From NCBI RefSeq assembly GCF_008312835.1, contig NZ_VSKS01000003.1, forward strand, positions 310,001 to 374,000: 64,000 nt of DNA. Reading direction: 5' to 3'. The stretch comes from Streptomyces marokkonensis. Its GTDB lineage: Bacteria > Actinomycetota > Actinomycetes > Streptomycetales > Streptomycetaceae. The notes under the pieces are model-generated. The model made no database searches. It saw only the letters and a program-made list of their open reading frames with translations, and was not told the DNA's origin. Position numbers and translations under genes: made by a program. Of this stretch, positions 42,921 to 51,736 are shown one piece after another; positions within the stretch are counted from its first letter, which is position 1; each line of letters starts with the position of its first letter.

Positions 42921-45224
42921 ATGAACCGAATCGACGGCCGGCTGCTCCCGGTCCTGCCGCTGTGCGCCCAGGCCCTGGTGTGGCCGGGGGCGGCCCTGGT
43001 GCGCGGGCACGTCCCGCCCCCGTCCGCGTTGCTCGTGTGGGCCCTGGTCGCCGGGACCGTCACGGGCGCGCTCACCCTGCGCCGTACCCGCCCGGTCACC
43101 GCCCTCGTCCTGACCGCCGCCGCGTGCGCGCTGGGCGCGGGCCCGCTGCCCACGGGGGCGACGGCGGTGCTCGGCACCGCGGGTGTCGCGCTCGCCCTGT
43201 TCACCGTGGCGACCGGACGAGACACCTTCACCGCCGTGCTGTGCGTGGTGGCGCTCGCGCTCTGGCAGTTGCTGTACGGGCTCTCCCTGCACGGGATCAG
43301 CGACCGCGACGGACTCGACCTCGTCCTCACCGCCCTGCTGTACGCCGGCGCGTGCGGTGCCGGCCTGCTCGTCCGGCGCTCCCGGCGCGCGCGGCGGACC
43401 TCCGAACGGCTGCTGAGCCGCGCCGAGTCCGAGCGCCATCGGCTCCCGGCGGTCGAACGACGCCGTATGGAGAGGGAGTTGCACGACGTCAGCGCCCACC
43501 ATCTGACGGCGGTCGTGGTGACGGCGGGCGCCGCGCTGGGACTGCGCGACCGGCGCCCCGAACTCGCCGAGGAGGCGCTGCGGTTCGCGGTCGACACCGG
43601 TCACGAGGTCACCCGGGCGCTCGGTGCCGTACGGGCCCCCGCGCCCTCGGGCGAGGACCTGCCGTCACCTCGGGAGCGGCTGCTCGACCTGGTCGCCGGT
43701 TTCCGGCGCCTCGACCAGCGGGTGGACTGCGAGATCGACCCCCTGCCGGACGGCGCCGTCGCGGACGCGGCCTACGGCATCGTGCGCGAGGCGCTGACCA
43801 ACGTGGCGCGGTACGCCCCCGGCGCGGCCACCCGGGTGCTGTGCCGGTACGGCGACGACCGCACGGACGTCGTGGTCACCAGCGGGGCGCCGCCGTCCGG
43901 CGCGGTCGCGCACGGCGCGGGTCTCGGCGGGGGACGCGGGCAGGGCTTCCTGCGGTCCCGGGCCCGGGAGGCGGGCGGCACCCTGACCACCGGCCCGACG
44001 GCGGACGGCGGCTGGGAGGTGCGCGCGGCCCTGCCCGGCCGGAGCGCCGCCCCCGTGGACCGGTCCGGACCGCGCGGCTACCGCGCGGCGCAGGTGACGG
44101 CGGCCGCCTGCCTCGTGCTGCAGCCCCTGCTGCCGACGCTGGTCATCCGGGCGGAGACCACGCCGGCCGGGTCCCACGTGTCGGCGGGCGTGCTGTTCGC
44201 GCTGCTGGCCGCGGCCCAGGCGGTCACGCTCCTGTGGCTGCGCGGGGCACCGCGCACCGCCCACGCCGTCCTGTGCGCCCTGGCCCTCCTCTGGCCGGTG
44301 GCGATGGCCGCGGGCCACTACACGGGCCCGGTCGTCCTCCCGCCCGCCCTGAGCATGCTCGCCACGTGCGCGGCGCTCGCCGTGGACGCGGCCGGAAGGA
44401 CGGCCGGGGACCGTCCGCGGGGGCGGGCGCCGCTCCTGCCGGCCGCGGCCGTGGCGGTGCACGCGGCGGCCGTGACCGCCGCGGTGCTGGGCCGGGGCAC
44501 GACGGTCCCCGTCTGGGCCGTCGTCGCGGGCGCGACGGCCGGGGCGTCACTGGCGGCCGGGGCGGCCCTGTGGTGCGGAGCCCTGCGCGGCCGCCGCGAA
44601 CGGGCCGCCCGGGGCGTGCGGGACGAACGCCTCGCCGCGTGGACCGAGGAGGCGGTCCGGGACGCCTGGGCCGAACGCCGCCGGATCGCCGGAGGGCTGG
44701 AGACCACCGTGCTGGCGCGCACCGCCGACATGGTCGCGGAGGCGGAGGCGGGCCGGCTCGGGGCGACCGCCGAACGCGCCCGTGAGGCCCTGGCCGCGAT
44801 GCGCGCCCTGCTCGACACCGTCCGGGAGGGCGGGGCGGAGAGCGCCCTGCGGCCGCAGCCCACCCTCCAGGCGCTGGACCTGCTCGCCCGTCAGTGCCGG
44901 GCCACCGGCCGCGACGTGGAGATACGGCTGACCGGCCGGGTGCCGCAGCGCCTTCCCGCCGCCGTCGACCTGGCCGCCTACCACGCCGCCGAGACGCTCC
45001 TGGCCACCGGCGACGACCGGCCCGCGGTGCTCGAACTCGACACCGCGGACGGTACGTTGACGATCACGGCCGGCGGGGTCCCGTCCGCCGCCCACCCGGC
45101 CGTACGGGAGCGGCTGGCGGCCCGGGTCGCGGCGCTCGACGGCACCCTGACCACCGGACCCGCGGACACGGTCCGCCTCCGGCTGCCGCTGGACGCGGGC
45201 GGCGAGGAGGAGAGGCAACGATGA
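42921..45224 (+). CDS. NarL-type sensor kinase with a second, degenerate kinase half
   Basis: A 767-residue histidine kinase. The first half has about five membrane helices (1-150), a HisKA_3 helix with phosphoacceptor H188 (RMERELHDVSAHHL), and an HATPase with an intact N-box (IVREALTNVARYAP) and G-rich lid (GRGQGFL). The second half repeats the plan: another five membrane helices (about 370-555), then ERRRIAGGLETTVL where E594 stands in place of His, and an ATPase-like region with no N-box Asn (AAYHAAETLLATG). The protein is thus an active kinase fused to a pseudo-kinase. The response regulator gene overlaps its stop (ATGA). Confidence 0.9.
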   Translation: MNRIDGRLLPVLPLCAQALVWPGAALVRGHVPPPSALLVWALVAGTVTGALTLRRTRPVTALVLTAAACALGAGPLPTGATAVLGTAGVALALFTVATGRDTFTAVLCVVALALWQLLYGLSLHGISDRDGLDLVLTALLYAGACGAGLLVRRSRRARRTSERLLSRAESERHRLPAVERRRMERELHDVSAHHLTAVVVTAGAALGLRDRRPELAEEALRFAVDTGHEVTRALGAVRAPAPSGEDLPSPRERLLDLVAGFRRLDQRVDCEIDPLPDGAVADAAYGIVREALTNVARYAPGAATRVLCRYGDDRTDVVVTSGAPPSGAVAHGAGLGGGRGQGFLRSRAREAGGTLTTGPTADGGWEVRAALPGRSAAPVDRSGPRGYRAAQVTAAACLVLQPLLPTLVIRAETTPAGSHVSAGVLFALLAAAQAVTLLWLRGAPRTAHAVLCALALLWPVAMAAGHYTGPVVLPPALSMLATCAALAVDAAGRTAGDRPRGRAPLLPAAAVAVHAAAVTAAVLGRGTTVPVWAVVAGATAGASLAAGAALWCGALRGRRERAARGVRDERLAAWTEEAVRDAWAERRRIAGGLETTVLARTADMVAEAEAGRLGATAERAREALAAMRALLDTVREGGAESALRPQPTLQALDLLARQCRATGRDVEIRLTGRVPQRLPAAVDLAAYHAAETLLATGDDRPAVLELDTADGTLTITAGGVPSAAHPAVRERLAARVAALDGTLTTGPADTVRLRLPLDAGGEEERQR

Positions 45225-45904
45225 GTCTCAGGGTGCTGGTCGCCGACGACCAGGGCATCGTCCGGGCGGGATTCGCCGCAGTGATCGACGCCGAGGAGGA
45301 CATGACGGTCGTCGGCGAGGCCGCCGACGGCGCCGAGGCGGTGCGGCTCGCCGGGGAGCTGGCGCCCGACGTGGTCGTCATGGACGTACGGATGCCCGAA
45401 CTGGACGGCATCGCCGCCACCCGGATCATCACCGGCCGCCAGGACGCGCCCCGCGTCCTGGTGCTGACCACCTTCGACCTCGACGCGTACGTCTTCGACG
45501 CGCTGCGGGCCGGCGCCTCCGGCTTCCTGCTCAAGGACGTGTACGCCTCCGAACTGCTCCAGGGCATCCGGGTGGTGGCCGCCGGCGAGAGCGTCCTCGC
45601 CCCCTCCGCGACCCGCCGGCTGATCGGCCACTACGCGTCCGGAGCGGCCGGCGGGACCCCGGGGGAGAGGGCACCCGGCGAGCTGGACAGCCTGACCGGC
45701 CGTGAACGGGGCGTCCTCACCCTTCTCGCCACGGGACTCACCAACGCGGAGATCGCCGAGCAGCTCGGCATCACCGTCGGCACCGTGAAATCGCACGTCA
45801 ACGCGGTGCTGCGGAAACTCGGGCTGCGCGACCGGGTGCAGGCCACGATCCTCGCCTACGACCTCGGTCTCGCCCGCCCGAACCCGCCCGGCACCCACCT
45901 CTGA
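45221..45904 (+). CDS. NarL/LuxR-type response regulator
   Basis: A 227-residue response regulator, partner of the kinase just upstream. The receiver domain has the acidic pocket D10-D11 and the phosphorylation site in VVMDVRMPELDG (about D56), plus T and K switch residues (LTTFD, LLKDV). The C-terminal LuxR domain (LTGRERGVLTLLATGLTNAEIAEQLG) binds DNA. ATG start overlaps the kinase stop by 4 nt, giving translational coupling. Confidence 0.96.
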   Translation: MSLRVLVADDQGIVRAGFAAVIDAEEDMTVVGEAADGAEAVRLAGELAPDVVVMDVRMPELDGIAATRIITGRQDAPRVLVLTTFDLDAYVFDALRAGASGFLLKDVYASELLQGIRVVAAGESVLAPSATRRLIGHYASGAAGGTPGERAPGELDSLTGRERGVLTLLATGLTNAEIAEQLGITVGTVKSHVNAVLRKLGLRDRVQATILAYDLGLARPNPPGTHL

Positions 45905-45946
45905 CACCCCGCGACCACGACCAGCACACCCCAGGAGCCCACCGCC

Positions 45947-46261
45947 GTGACCGGACCCGGCCGATCGTTCCCCCGTCGCCTGCGCCACCTCCTCGGCGAC
46001 GTCGCCGCCCTCGTCTACCTCGGGCTCTGCGCCGCCCTGCTCATCTGGGCGTTCGCGGTGAGCGCCGGCGACAACGAGGACGCGTCCTTCGCGGGCGTCA
46101 TCCCGCTGCTCGCCACCGCCCCGGCCAGCTTCGTCCTGATCGCCCTGCCGGACAGTCCCGTGATGTTCGTCCTCGCCGTCGCCGTCGGCGCCCTCGTCAA
46201 CGCCACGGTCATCGGCTGGTGCTCCCGGGCGCTGCGGAGGGGCGGCGGCGCGTCCGCGTAG
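45947..46261 (+). CDS. SCO4225-like membrane protein
   Basis: A 104-residue protein with three membrane helices (VAALVYLGLCAALLIWAF, VIPLLATAPASFVLIAL, PVMFVLAVAVGALVNATVI) separated by short loops, including SAGDNEDASFAG. It matches the SCO4225 family of Streptomyces membrane proteins. GTG start after CAGGAG. It follows the two-component pair by 42 nt and is likely in the same operon, so it may be linked to its signalling; no function is known. Confidence 0.82.
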   Translation: MTGPGRSFPRRLRHLLGDVAALVYLGLCAALLIWAFAVSAGDNEDASFAGVIPLLATAPASFVLIALPDSPVMFVLAVAVGALVNATVIGWCSRALRRGGGASA

Positions 46262-46266
46262 GCCCC

Positions 46267-48411
46267 TCACCGTGCGCGGACGACGAGGAGGGCCACGTCG
46301 TCGCTGCGGTGCGCGCGCCGGCGCACGTCGTCGACGAGGACCTCGGCGAGGGCCTCCGCGTCCAGGTCGCCCGCGCCCGCCAGCCGGTCGGCGAGGGCGT
46401 CGGTCGCCACGTCGAGGTCGACGCCGGGGACCTCGACGAGACCGTCGGTGTACAGGACGAGCACGGTGCCCGGTGCCAGGGCGATCCCGGTGGCCGAGTA
46501 GGTGGCGGCGGGGTCGATGCCGAGCAGCAGGCCGGGTGGCAGGCGGAGCACCTCGGTACGTCCGCCGGGGTGCCGCAGGAGGGGAGGCGGGTGGCCGGCG
46601 GAGGCCAGGTGCGCGCGGTGGCGCGCGAGGTCGAGATGGGCGTAGAGGCAGCTGGTGAACAGGCCGGGGTCGAGGTCGGTGAGCAGGCGGTTGGTGCGGG
46701 CGAGCACCTCTGAGGGGGGTGCGCCCGCCGTGGCGTGGACGGCGGTCCGGACCTGGCCCATCAGCGTGGCCGCCTGCACGCTGTGGCCCTGGACGTCGCC
46801 GATGGCGGCGGCGGCCCTCGTGTCGTCGAGGCGGATGAGGTCGTAGAAGTCGCCGCCGATCCCCATGCCGTGGCCGGCGGGCAGGTAGCGGGCGGCGACG
46901 TCGAGCCCGGACATGCGGGGCAGGGCGTGGGGCAGCAGGCCGGCCTGCAGGCTGTGGGCGAGGCGGTGGTTGGCGTCGTAGAGGCGGGCGCGGTCCAGGG
47001 CCTGGGCGATCAGGCCGGCGAGGGAGGTGAGGACGGTGCGTTCCGAGAGGTCGAACGGGTGGGGCAGGTCGTAGCCGAGGACGAGCGAGCCGACGGGGCG
47101 CCCGGAGACGATCAGCGGCAGGAAGCACCAGGCGGCCATGTCGTCCTGGAGACGCGCGGAGGGATGGGCGTCCCGCAGTTCGGCGGGGGTGGCGAAGAAG
47201 GAGGGCGTGCCGGTGGTCAGGCAGTGCGCCGCGGGAGCGTCCGAGGTCAGCGGCGAGCCGTCGAGACGGTCCTTCAGCTCGCCGTCACCGCCGCGGTGGC
47301 CGATGGTCCGCAGCCGGCCCTCCTCCGCGGTCATCAGGGCCAGGGTCTGGGCCCCGGTGGCGGGCAGCACCTGGTCGGCGACCCGGTCGGCCACGTCCCG
47401 CACGCCGACCGCTTCCGTGAGGGTCGCCGCGAGGTGCGTCAGGTGGTACAGCGCGGCGGTCCGGGTCGTGGCGGAGGCCGGCGTGGGGGGCGGTTCCCGC
47501 GCGGGGTCCGGGGCGTCCGCCGCCGGGACGGAGGCGATGCGCACGCTGATGCCCGTGGCGTCCGGGTACAGGCGGAAGGACAGCCAGCGGTCGGGCGGGC
47601 GCAGGGCGGTGAACGACGTGGGCCGGCGGCTGATCACCGAGGCCCGGTAGTTGTCCTGGGCGACCGGGGCGTTCAGCCACGGCAGTGCCTCCCAGGGCCG
47701 GGCCCCCAGCAGTTCGGACACACCGGCGCCGAGGAGGCGGGCGGCGGTGGTGGTGACGAAGGTCATCCGGCCGTCCGGGTCGAGTGCGCAGGACCCGCCG
47801 GGAAGGCGCTCGGCGAAGCGGGCCACCGCCGTTTCCCCGGACGCGGCGCGGCCCACGGCGGGGGGCTCGGCGTCGCGGGCCTCGGGCGGGGACACCATGC
47901 GCGGGGTGGCGCCGGGCACCATGGGGTGACCGCTGTCGGCGGCCATCCCCAGCAGGAGACCGACACGGTGGCAGATGGCGCCGATCGCGTCGCGCAGCCC
48001 CGGGCTCAGTTCCGCGTGGTGCGCACCCGGCCAGTGGAGCACCAGCCCGCCCCACTCCGTGCGGTCCGTCGTGATCGCCGCGGCGGCCAGCGCGAAGGGG
48101 TACGGCAGCACCAGGGCCAGCTGCGGATAGCGGCGCGCCGTCTCCTCCTGGCCACCGAGCCACACCAGACGGCGGTCACGCAGGGCGTCGGCGACCGGAG
48201 TCGGCGCGTTCAGCCCGACCCGGGCCCAGGGCAGCGCGATCTCCCACGGGACTCCGCTCAGCACCGCCAGCCGCAGTGCCCGTTCGTCCGGGGACCGCAG
48301 GTAGACGGCGCCGACATGGGCGCCGGTTTCCCGCATGCCCTGCACCAGGGTGTGTTCCAGCAACTCCGGAGCGGGTTCCGTGCCGGCCGCGGAGCGGGTG
48401 GCGTCCCGCAC
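46267..48411 (-). CDS. GAF-PAS-GAF-SpoIIE serine/threonine phosphatase
   Basis: A 714-residue soluble protein from a GTG at 48411. An N-terminal GAF-like region (LLEHTLVQGMRETGAHVGAVYL), a central PAS region (GSCALDPDGRMTFVTTTAARLLG), a second GAF (LTEAVGVRDVADRVADQVLP), and a C-terminal PP2C/SpoIIE domain with GIGGDFYDL, AIGDVQGHSVQAA, LYTDGLVE and DDVALLV. Such proteins sense internal or external signals and dephosphorylate anti-anti-sigma factors. No SpoIIAA/SpoIIAB-like genes are adjacent. The gene is convergent with the SCO4225-like gene. Confidence 0.9.
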   Translation of the reverse strand: MRDATRSAAGTEPAPELLEHTLVQGMRETGAHVGAVYLRSPDERALRLAVLSGVPWEIALPWARVGLNAPTPVADALRDRRLVWLGGQEETARRYPQLALVLPYPFALAAAAITTDRTEWGGLVLHWPGAHHAELSPGLRDAIGAICHRVGLLLGMAADSGHPMVPGATPRMVSPPEARDAEPPAVGRAASGETAVARFAERLPGGSCALDPDGRMTFVTTTAARLLGAGVSELLGARPWEALPWLNAPVAQDNYRASVISRRPTSFTALRPPDRWLSFRLYPDATGISVRIASVPAADAPDPAREPPPTPASATTRTAALYHLTHLAATLTEAVGVRDVADRVADQVLPATGAQTLALMTAEEGRLRTIGHRGGDGELKDRLDGSPLTSDAPAAHCLTTGTPSFFATPAELRDAHPSARLQDDMAAWCFLPLIVSGRPVGSLVLGYDLPHPFDLSERTVLTSLAGLIAQALDRARLYDANHRLAHSLQAGLLPHALPRMSGLDVAARYLPAGHGMGIGGDFYDLIRLDDTRAAAAIGDVQGHSVQAATLMGQVRTAVHATAGAPPSEVLARTNRLLTDLDPGLFTSCLYAHLDLARHRAHLASAGHPPPLLRHPGGRTEVLRLPPGLLLGIDPAATYSATGIALAPGTVLVLYTDGLVEVPGVDLDVATDALADRLAGAGDLDAEALAEVLVDDVRRRAHRSDDVALLVVRAR

Positions 48412-48527
48412 ACCCTCACCCCCTGACGGCGAGGTCCGGGGAGGTCCGCACCCGTGGAGCCGCCCGCGACGGGGCGGCGCCCCGGACACGCCTGGCACCC
48501 GTCGACGGACGGCCCGCCCGTATCAAC

Positions 48528-48557
48528 GGACGATACGCTGGCATACCCGGACGATAC
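48528..48557. repeat. GGACGATAC direct repeat, 21-bp spacing
   Basis: GGACGATAC occurs at 48528-48536 and 48549-48557, two helical turns apart, upstream of the GAF-PAS-SpoIIE gene and just past the MBL gene. It may be a regulator site or contain promoter elements. Confidence 0.4.
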
Positions 48558-48592
48558 CCCCGGAAGAGGGCCCGGTCACGCGCGCCGGCCCG

Positions 48593-49624
48593 CTATCGCG
48601 CCACGGGGCGCATGTCACCGTCGTACACCGTGTCGTAGTCAGGGACGACGACACGTGTCGTGGGGGACGCCGCCTCGACCTGGGCGACGAACGCGTCCAG
48701 GTCCATGGCCGGATCCCGCTCGGGGGACCCGCTCAGCGGCACCTCGAAGTTGTCCCAGTGGACGGGGACGGCCACGCGGGGGTGGTCCAGCGCCCGCAGC
48801 AGCCGGGGCACGTAGCGGTGGGTGGCCGTGGAGGAGGGTACGGCGATCATCGCGAGGTCGGGACGCAGCCCCCGCACGGCCCGCTCGGAGAAGTCGCTGG
48901 CCCCCATGAGGAACGCGGACGGCCCGCCCGCCCGGGCGGTCACCCGGAAGGCGAGGGTGTCGCCCTCGGGCAGGTCGGCGATGGTGGCCGGGACCGCCGC
49001 GGGCGGGGCGTTCAGCGTGCCCGGGGCGAAGTAGGAGCACTTCTTGTTGCGGCTGTGCAGGCTCGGCACCACCTCGACGACGATCCCGCCGAAGTCCAGC
49101 ACCTCGCCCCCCTTGACCACGGAGATCTGCCCCGCGTCCACGCCCAGCGCGACCAGCAGGTGGCAGGTGGTCTCGGTGCCGACCACGCGGGCGCCGGTGG
49201 TCCTGGCGATGTGGGGCACGTCGGCGAGGTGGTCCCAGTGGGAGTGGCTGACCAGGACGAGTTCGGGCCGCCCGGTGTGCGCGTCCACGACCTCCGGCCG
49301 GCTCCGCAGCGGGGTCCGCGGGTCGAAGCCGTCGCCGAACAGTCCCGTGGGGAAGCGGGTGAGATACGGGTCGAAGAGCACGGTCCGGCCGTCCACGTCG
49401 ATGCGCCAGCCCGCGGTGCCGAGCCAGCGGAACGCCACCGCGGCGGCGTCCGTCCCGCGTCCCCGGCCGCTGTCCCCGGCCGGGGCGGTGGCGGCCGTGG
49501 CGGCCGGGGCCGGGATCAGCGGGGAGGCCGCGCCGAGTGCGGCACCGCGCAGCACCGCGCGACGGCCGAACCCGCGGCGCGAGGATGCGCCGGATACGTC
49601 TGTGACACGTGGTTCCTGGGTCAT
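48593..49624 (-). CDS. Tat-exported metallo-beta-lactamase-fold hydrolase (UlaG-like)
   Basis: A 343-residue metal-dependent hydrolase. A twin-arginine signal (RRAVLRGAALGAASPLIPAPAATAA) indicates export in folded form. The zinc-binding HxHxDH motif is HSHWDHLAD, with later metal ligands in SLHSRNKK, MGASDFS and VPVHWDNF. The overall layout is that of UlaG/MBL-like phosphodiesterases (RomA/YycJ-type), not of true class B beta-lactamases. Substrate unknown. Confidence 0.88.
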   Translation of the reverse strand: MTQEPRVTDVSGASSRRGFGRRAVLRGAALGAASPLIPAPAATAATAPAGDSGRGRGTDAAAVAFRWLGTAGWRIDVDGRTVLFDPYLTRFPTGLFGDGFDPRTPLRSRPEVVDAHTGRPELVLVSHSHWDHLADVPHIARTTGARVVGTETTCHLLVALGVDAGQISVVKGGEVLDFGGIVVEVVPSLHSRNKKCSYFAPGTLNAPPAAVPATIADLPEGDTLAFRVTARAGGPSAFLMGASDFSERAVRGLRPDLAMIAVPSSTATHRYVPRLLRALDHPRVAVPVHWDNFEVPLSGSPERDPAMDLDAFVAQVEAASPTTRVVVPDYDTVYDGDMRPVAR

Positions 49625-49707
49625 GCGGTCAGCAGATCAGCAGCCGAACTCCCCTGTCCAAGACCGGAATTCACCCGGGGTGATAGGTGAACGCGTATAC
49701 GGCCCGG

Positions 49708-50652
49708 TCATCGTCCGTCGTGGTCGCCACGGAGGGAGGCGACCGCGATCCCGGCCGCCCTGCCGATCGCGGCGTCCACCGTGACCCGGGAGGCGGTCAG
49801 GTCCCGGGTGCGGGCGAAGACGGCGATCGCGTAGGACGCGCCGTCGGGGTAGCGGGCGACGCCCGCCTCCATGTGCAGCCCCGGGAGGGTCCCGGTCTTG
49901 GCGGCGACCGTCACGTCGTCCGGGAAGCCCGACACCAGCCGGTGCCGGAAGACCTGCCGGCCCATCAGGTCCCGCACGAGCGCGCAGGCTTCGGCGGGGC
50001 CCGCCGCGTCGTTCCAGACGAGCCGGAGCAGCCGGGTGATCTCACGGGGCGTGCTCGCCGTCGTGTGGCGGGGGTCCAGCACGGCCAGCCGCCGCTTGCG
50101 CTCGTCCGGCAGAGCGGGGTAGCGGACGGCGAACTCGCGCTCGTCACGCGCCCCGGCCTCCGCGAGCATCGACTCCAGCAGGTCGCGCGGCCCGCCCACG
50201 ATCCGGGTCCGCTCCAGCCCGAGTTCCGCCGCGAGCAGCCGTACGGTGTCCAGGCCCACGCGGGCCAGCAGCAGATCGGCCGCGGTGTTGTCGCTCACCG
50301 ACATCGCGAAGTGGGCCAGGTCGCGCAGCGACAGCTCGACGTCGTCCAGACAGCCGGCGGTCCCCCAGCCGCCGAGCCGGTCGGCCGAGGTCACCCGCAC
50401 CCGCTCCCGAGGGTCGAGCTGGCCGGCGACGACCTGCCGGGCGAACTCCAGCACCAGCAGCACCTTGAAGATCGAGGCGATCACGACGGGATCGTCGGCC
50501 CCCACGGCGACCTCACCCGCGTCCCCCTCCCGCGCGCGCACGGGCACGGCGTGCACCTGCCCCGCGGCGCCCGCACCGGCGAAGACCCGCCGGATCCGTT
50601 CCTCGACCACAGTCCGCCCTTCGCCGCCCCCGCGCTCCGTCCACCGGATCAT
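49708..50652 (-). CDS. Beta-lactamase-like serine hydrolase divergent from a LysR regulator
   Basis: A 314-residue protein with class A beta-lactamase motifs S60-I-F-K63, S120-D-N122 and K252-T-G254, but no ExxLN omega-loop motif, so deacylation of beta-lactams may be poor. There is no obvious signal peptide in the chosen frame (ATG 50652); a GTG at 50610 is an alternative. It may be a DD-peptidase-like or esterase-like enzyme. The divergent LysR gene recalls the AmpR-AmpC and blaA/blaL pairs in which a LysR protein controls a beta-lactamase. Confidence 0.85.
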   Translation of the reverse strand: MIRWTERGGGEGRTVVEERIRRVFAGAGAAGQVHAVPVRAREGDAGEVAVGADDPVVIASIFKVLLVLEFARQVVAGQLDPRERVRVTSADRLGGWGTAGCLDDVELSLRDLAHFAMSVSDNTAADLLLARVGLDTVRLLAAELGLERTRIVGGPRDLLESMLAEAGARDEREFAVRYPALPDERKRRLAVLDPRHTTASTPREITRLLRLVWNDAAGPAEACALVRDLMGRQVFRHRLVSGFPDDVTVAAKTGTLPGLHMEAGVARYPDGASYAIAVFARTRDLTASRVTVDAAIGRAAGIAVASLRGDHDGR

Positions 50653-50702
50653 GTCAGCCGGGTCCGCGGTCCCGCGTCACTGCCTCCCGTACGATCCCGG
50701 CT

Positions 50703-51671
50703 GTGAACCTCTTGCGCCACCTGCGTCTTTTCGTCACCGTGGCCGACGAGTTGCACTTCAGCCGGGCCGCGGAGCGGCTGGGCATGGCGCAGCCGCCGCT
50801 CAGTCAGGCGATCCGCCGGCTGGAGAAGGAACTCGGGGCGGAGCTGTTCGACCGCTCGCACCGCGGCGTCCGGCTGAGCGCCGCGGGGGCGGCCCTGCTC
50901 GAGGAGGCCCACGAACTCCTCGCCCGGGAGGAGAGACTGCGCGCCCTGGCCCGCCGGGCCGCCGACGGGGGACTCGGCACGCTCCGCGCGGGCGTACCGC
51001 CGGACACCACGGCCGCCGTCCTGTCCGCGCTCCTGGCCGCCTGCGCCGAGGACGCTCCGGGACTCGTCGTCGACCTGCACGAGGTCACCACGGAGGAACA
51101 GCTCAGGCTGCTCTCCTCCGGAGGGCTGGACGTCGGACTCGTGCACCATCCCGTGGACGCCACCGAGCTGCGACTCGGCCCCGAGGTCTCCCGGGACCTG
51201 GGCGTCGTCCTGCCCCGCACCTCGCCCCTGGCCCGGCTGCCGGAACCGGGGCTGGCCGACCTCTCGGGCCACGACCTGGTGCTCTTCCCCCGGGCGCACG
51301 CGCCCGGCTGGTACGACCGGATCCTCGACGTGTGCCGCGCCGGGGGCTTCGTGCCCGGCCACCTGAGGCACGCGTCCAACCCCGAGTTCCTGCTCGCCCT
51401 CGTGGCGGCCGGCCACTCGGTCGCCTTCGACCAGGGTCCGGTGGCCCGCAAGGAGCCCCGCGTCGCCTGGCGCCCGCTGGCCGGACGCCCCCTCGCCGTG
51501 CGCGTCAGCGGCGCCTGGCCCGCCGCCCGTCCGCCCCATCCGGCCGCCCGCCGCTTCGCGGACCTCGCGGCCGACGTCCTCTCCCGCGACCACACGTCGG
51601 TATCCCGGGGCGCCGGCGCCCCGCACCCCCCGGACGACTCGCCGCGTCCGTGGTCGGTGGTCTACGGCTAG
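50703..51671 (+). CDS. LysR-type regulator
   Basis: A 322-residue LysR regulator: helix-turn-helix (LHFSRAAERLGMAQPPLSQAIRRLEKEL, residues 17-44) and effector-binding domain (GTLRAGVPPDTTAAVLSALL onward). GTG start at 50703. It is divergent from the beta-lactamase-like gene and most likely controls it; the 50-nt gap holds GGGTCCGCGGTCCC, a near-perfect dyad that could be its site. It is followed by a bidirectional hairpin. Confidence 0.9.
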   Translation: MNLLRHLRLFVTVADELHFSRAAERLGMAQPPLSQAIRRLEKELGAELFDRSHRGVRLSAAGAALLEEAHELLAREERLRALARRAADGGLGTLRAGVPPDTTAAVLSALLAACAEDAPGLVVDLHEVTTEEQLRLLSSGGLDVGLVHHPVDATELRLGPEVSRDLGVVLPRTSPLARLPEPGLADLSGHDLVLFPRAHAPGWYDRILDVCRAGGFVPGHLRHASNPEFLLALVAAGHSVAFDQGPVARKEPRVAWRPLAGRPLAVRVSGAWPAARPPHPAARRFADLAADVLSRDHTSVSRGAGAPHPPDDSPRPWSVVYG

Positions 51672-51695
51672 GGCCCGTCGACGCGGGAGCCACTC

Positions 51696-51727
51696 AGGGG
51701 CCGGGGCCGCTCCCGCCCCCGGCCCCT
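51696..51727. terminator. Bidirectional terminator hairpin
   Basis: AGGGGCCGGGG (51696-51706) pairs with CCCCGGCCCCT (51717-51727) across a 10-nt loop. It separates the convergent LysR and fasciclin genes. Confidence 0.75.
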
Positions 51728-51736
51728 CCGTCCGTG

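Noticed and set aside
49708-50652. Calling this gene a true class A beta-lactamase
   Set aside because: SxxK, SDN and KTG are present, but no ExxLN omega-loop motif and no clear export signal, so only 'beta-lactamase-like' is justified.
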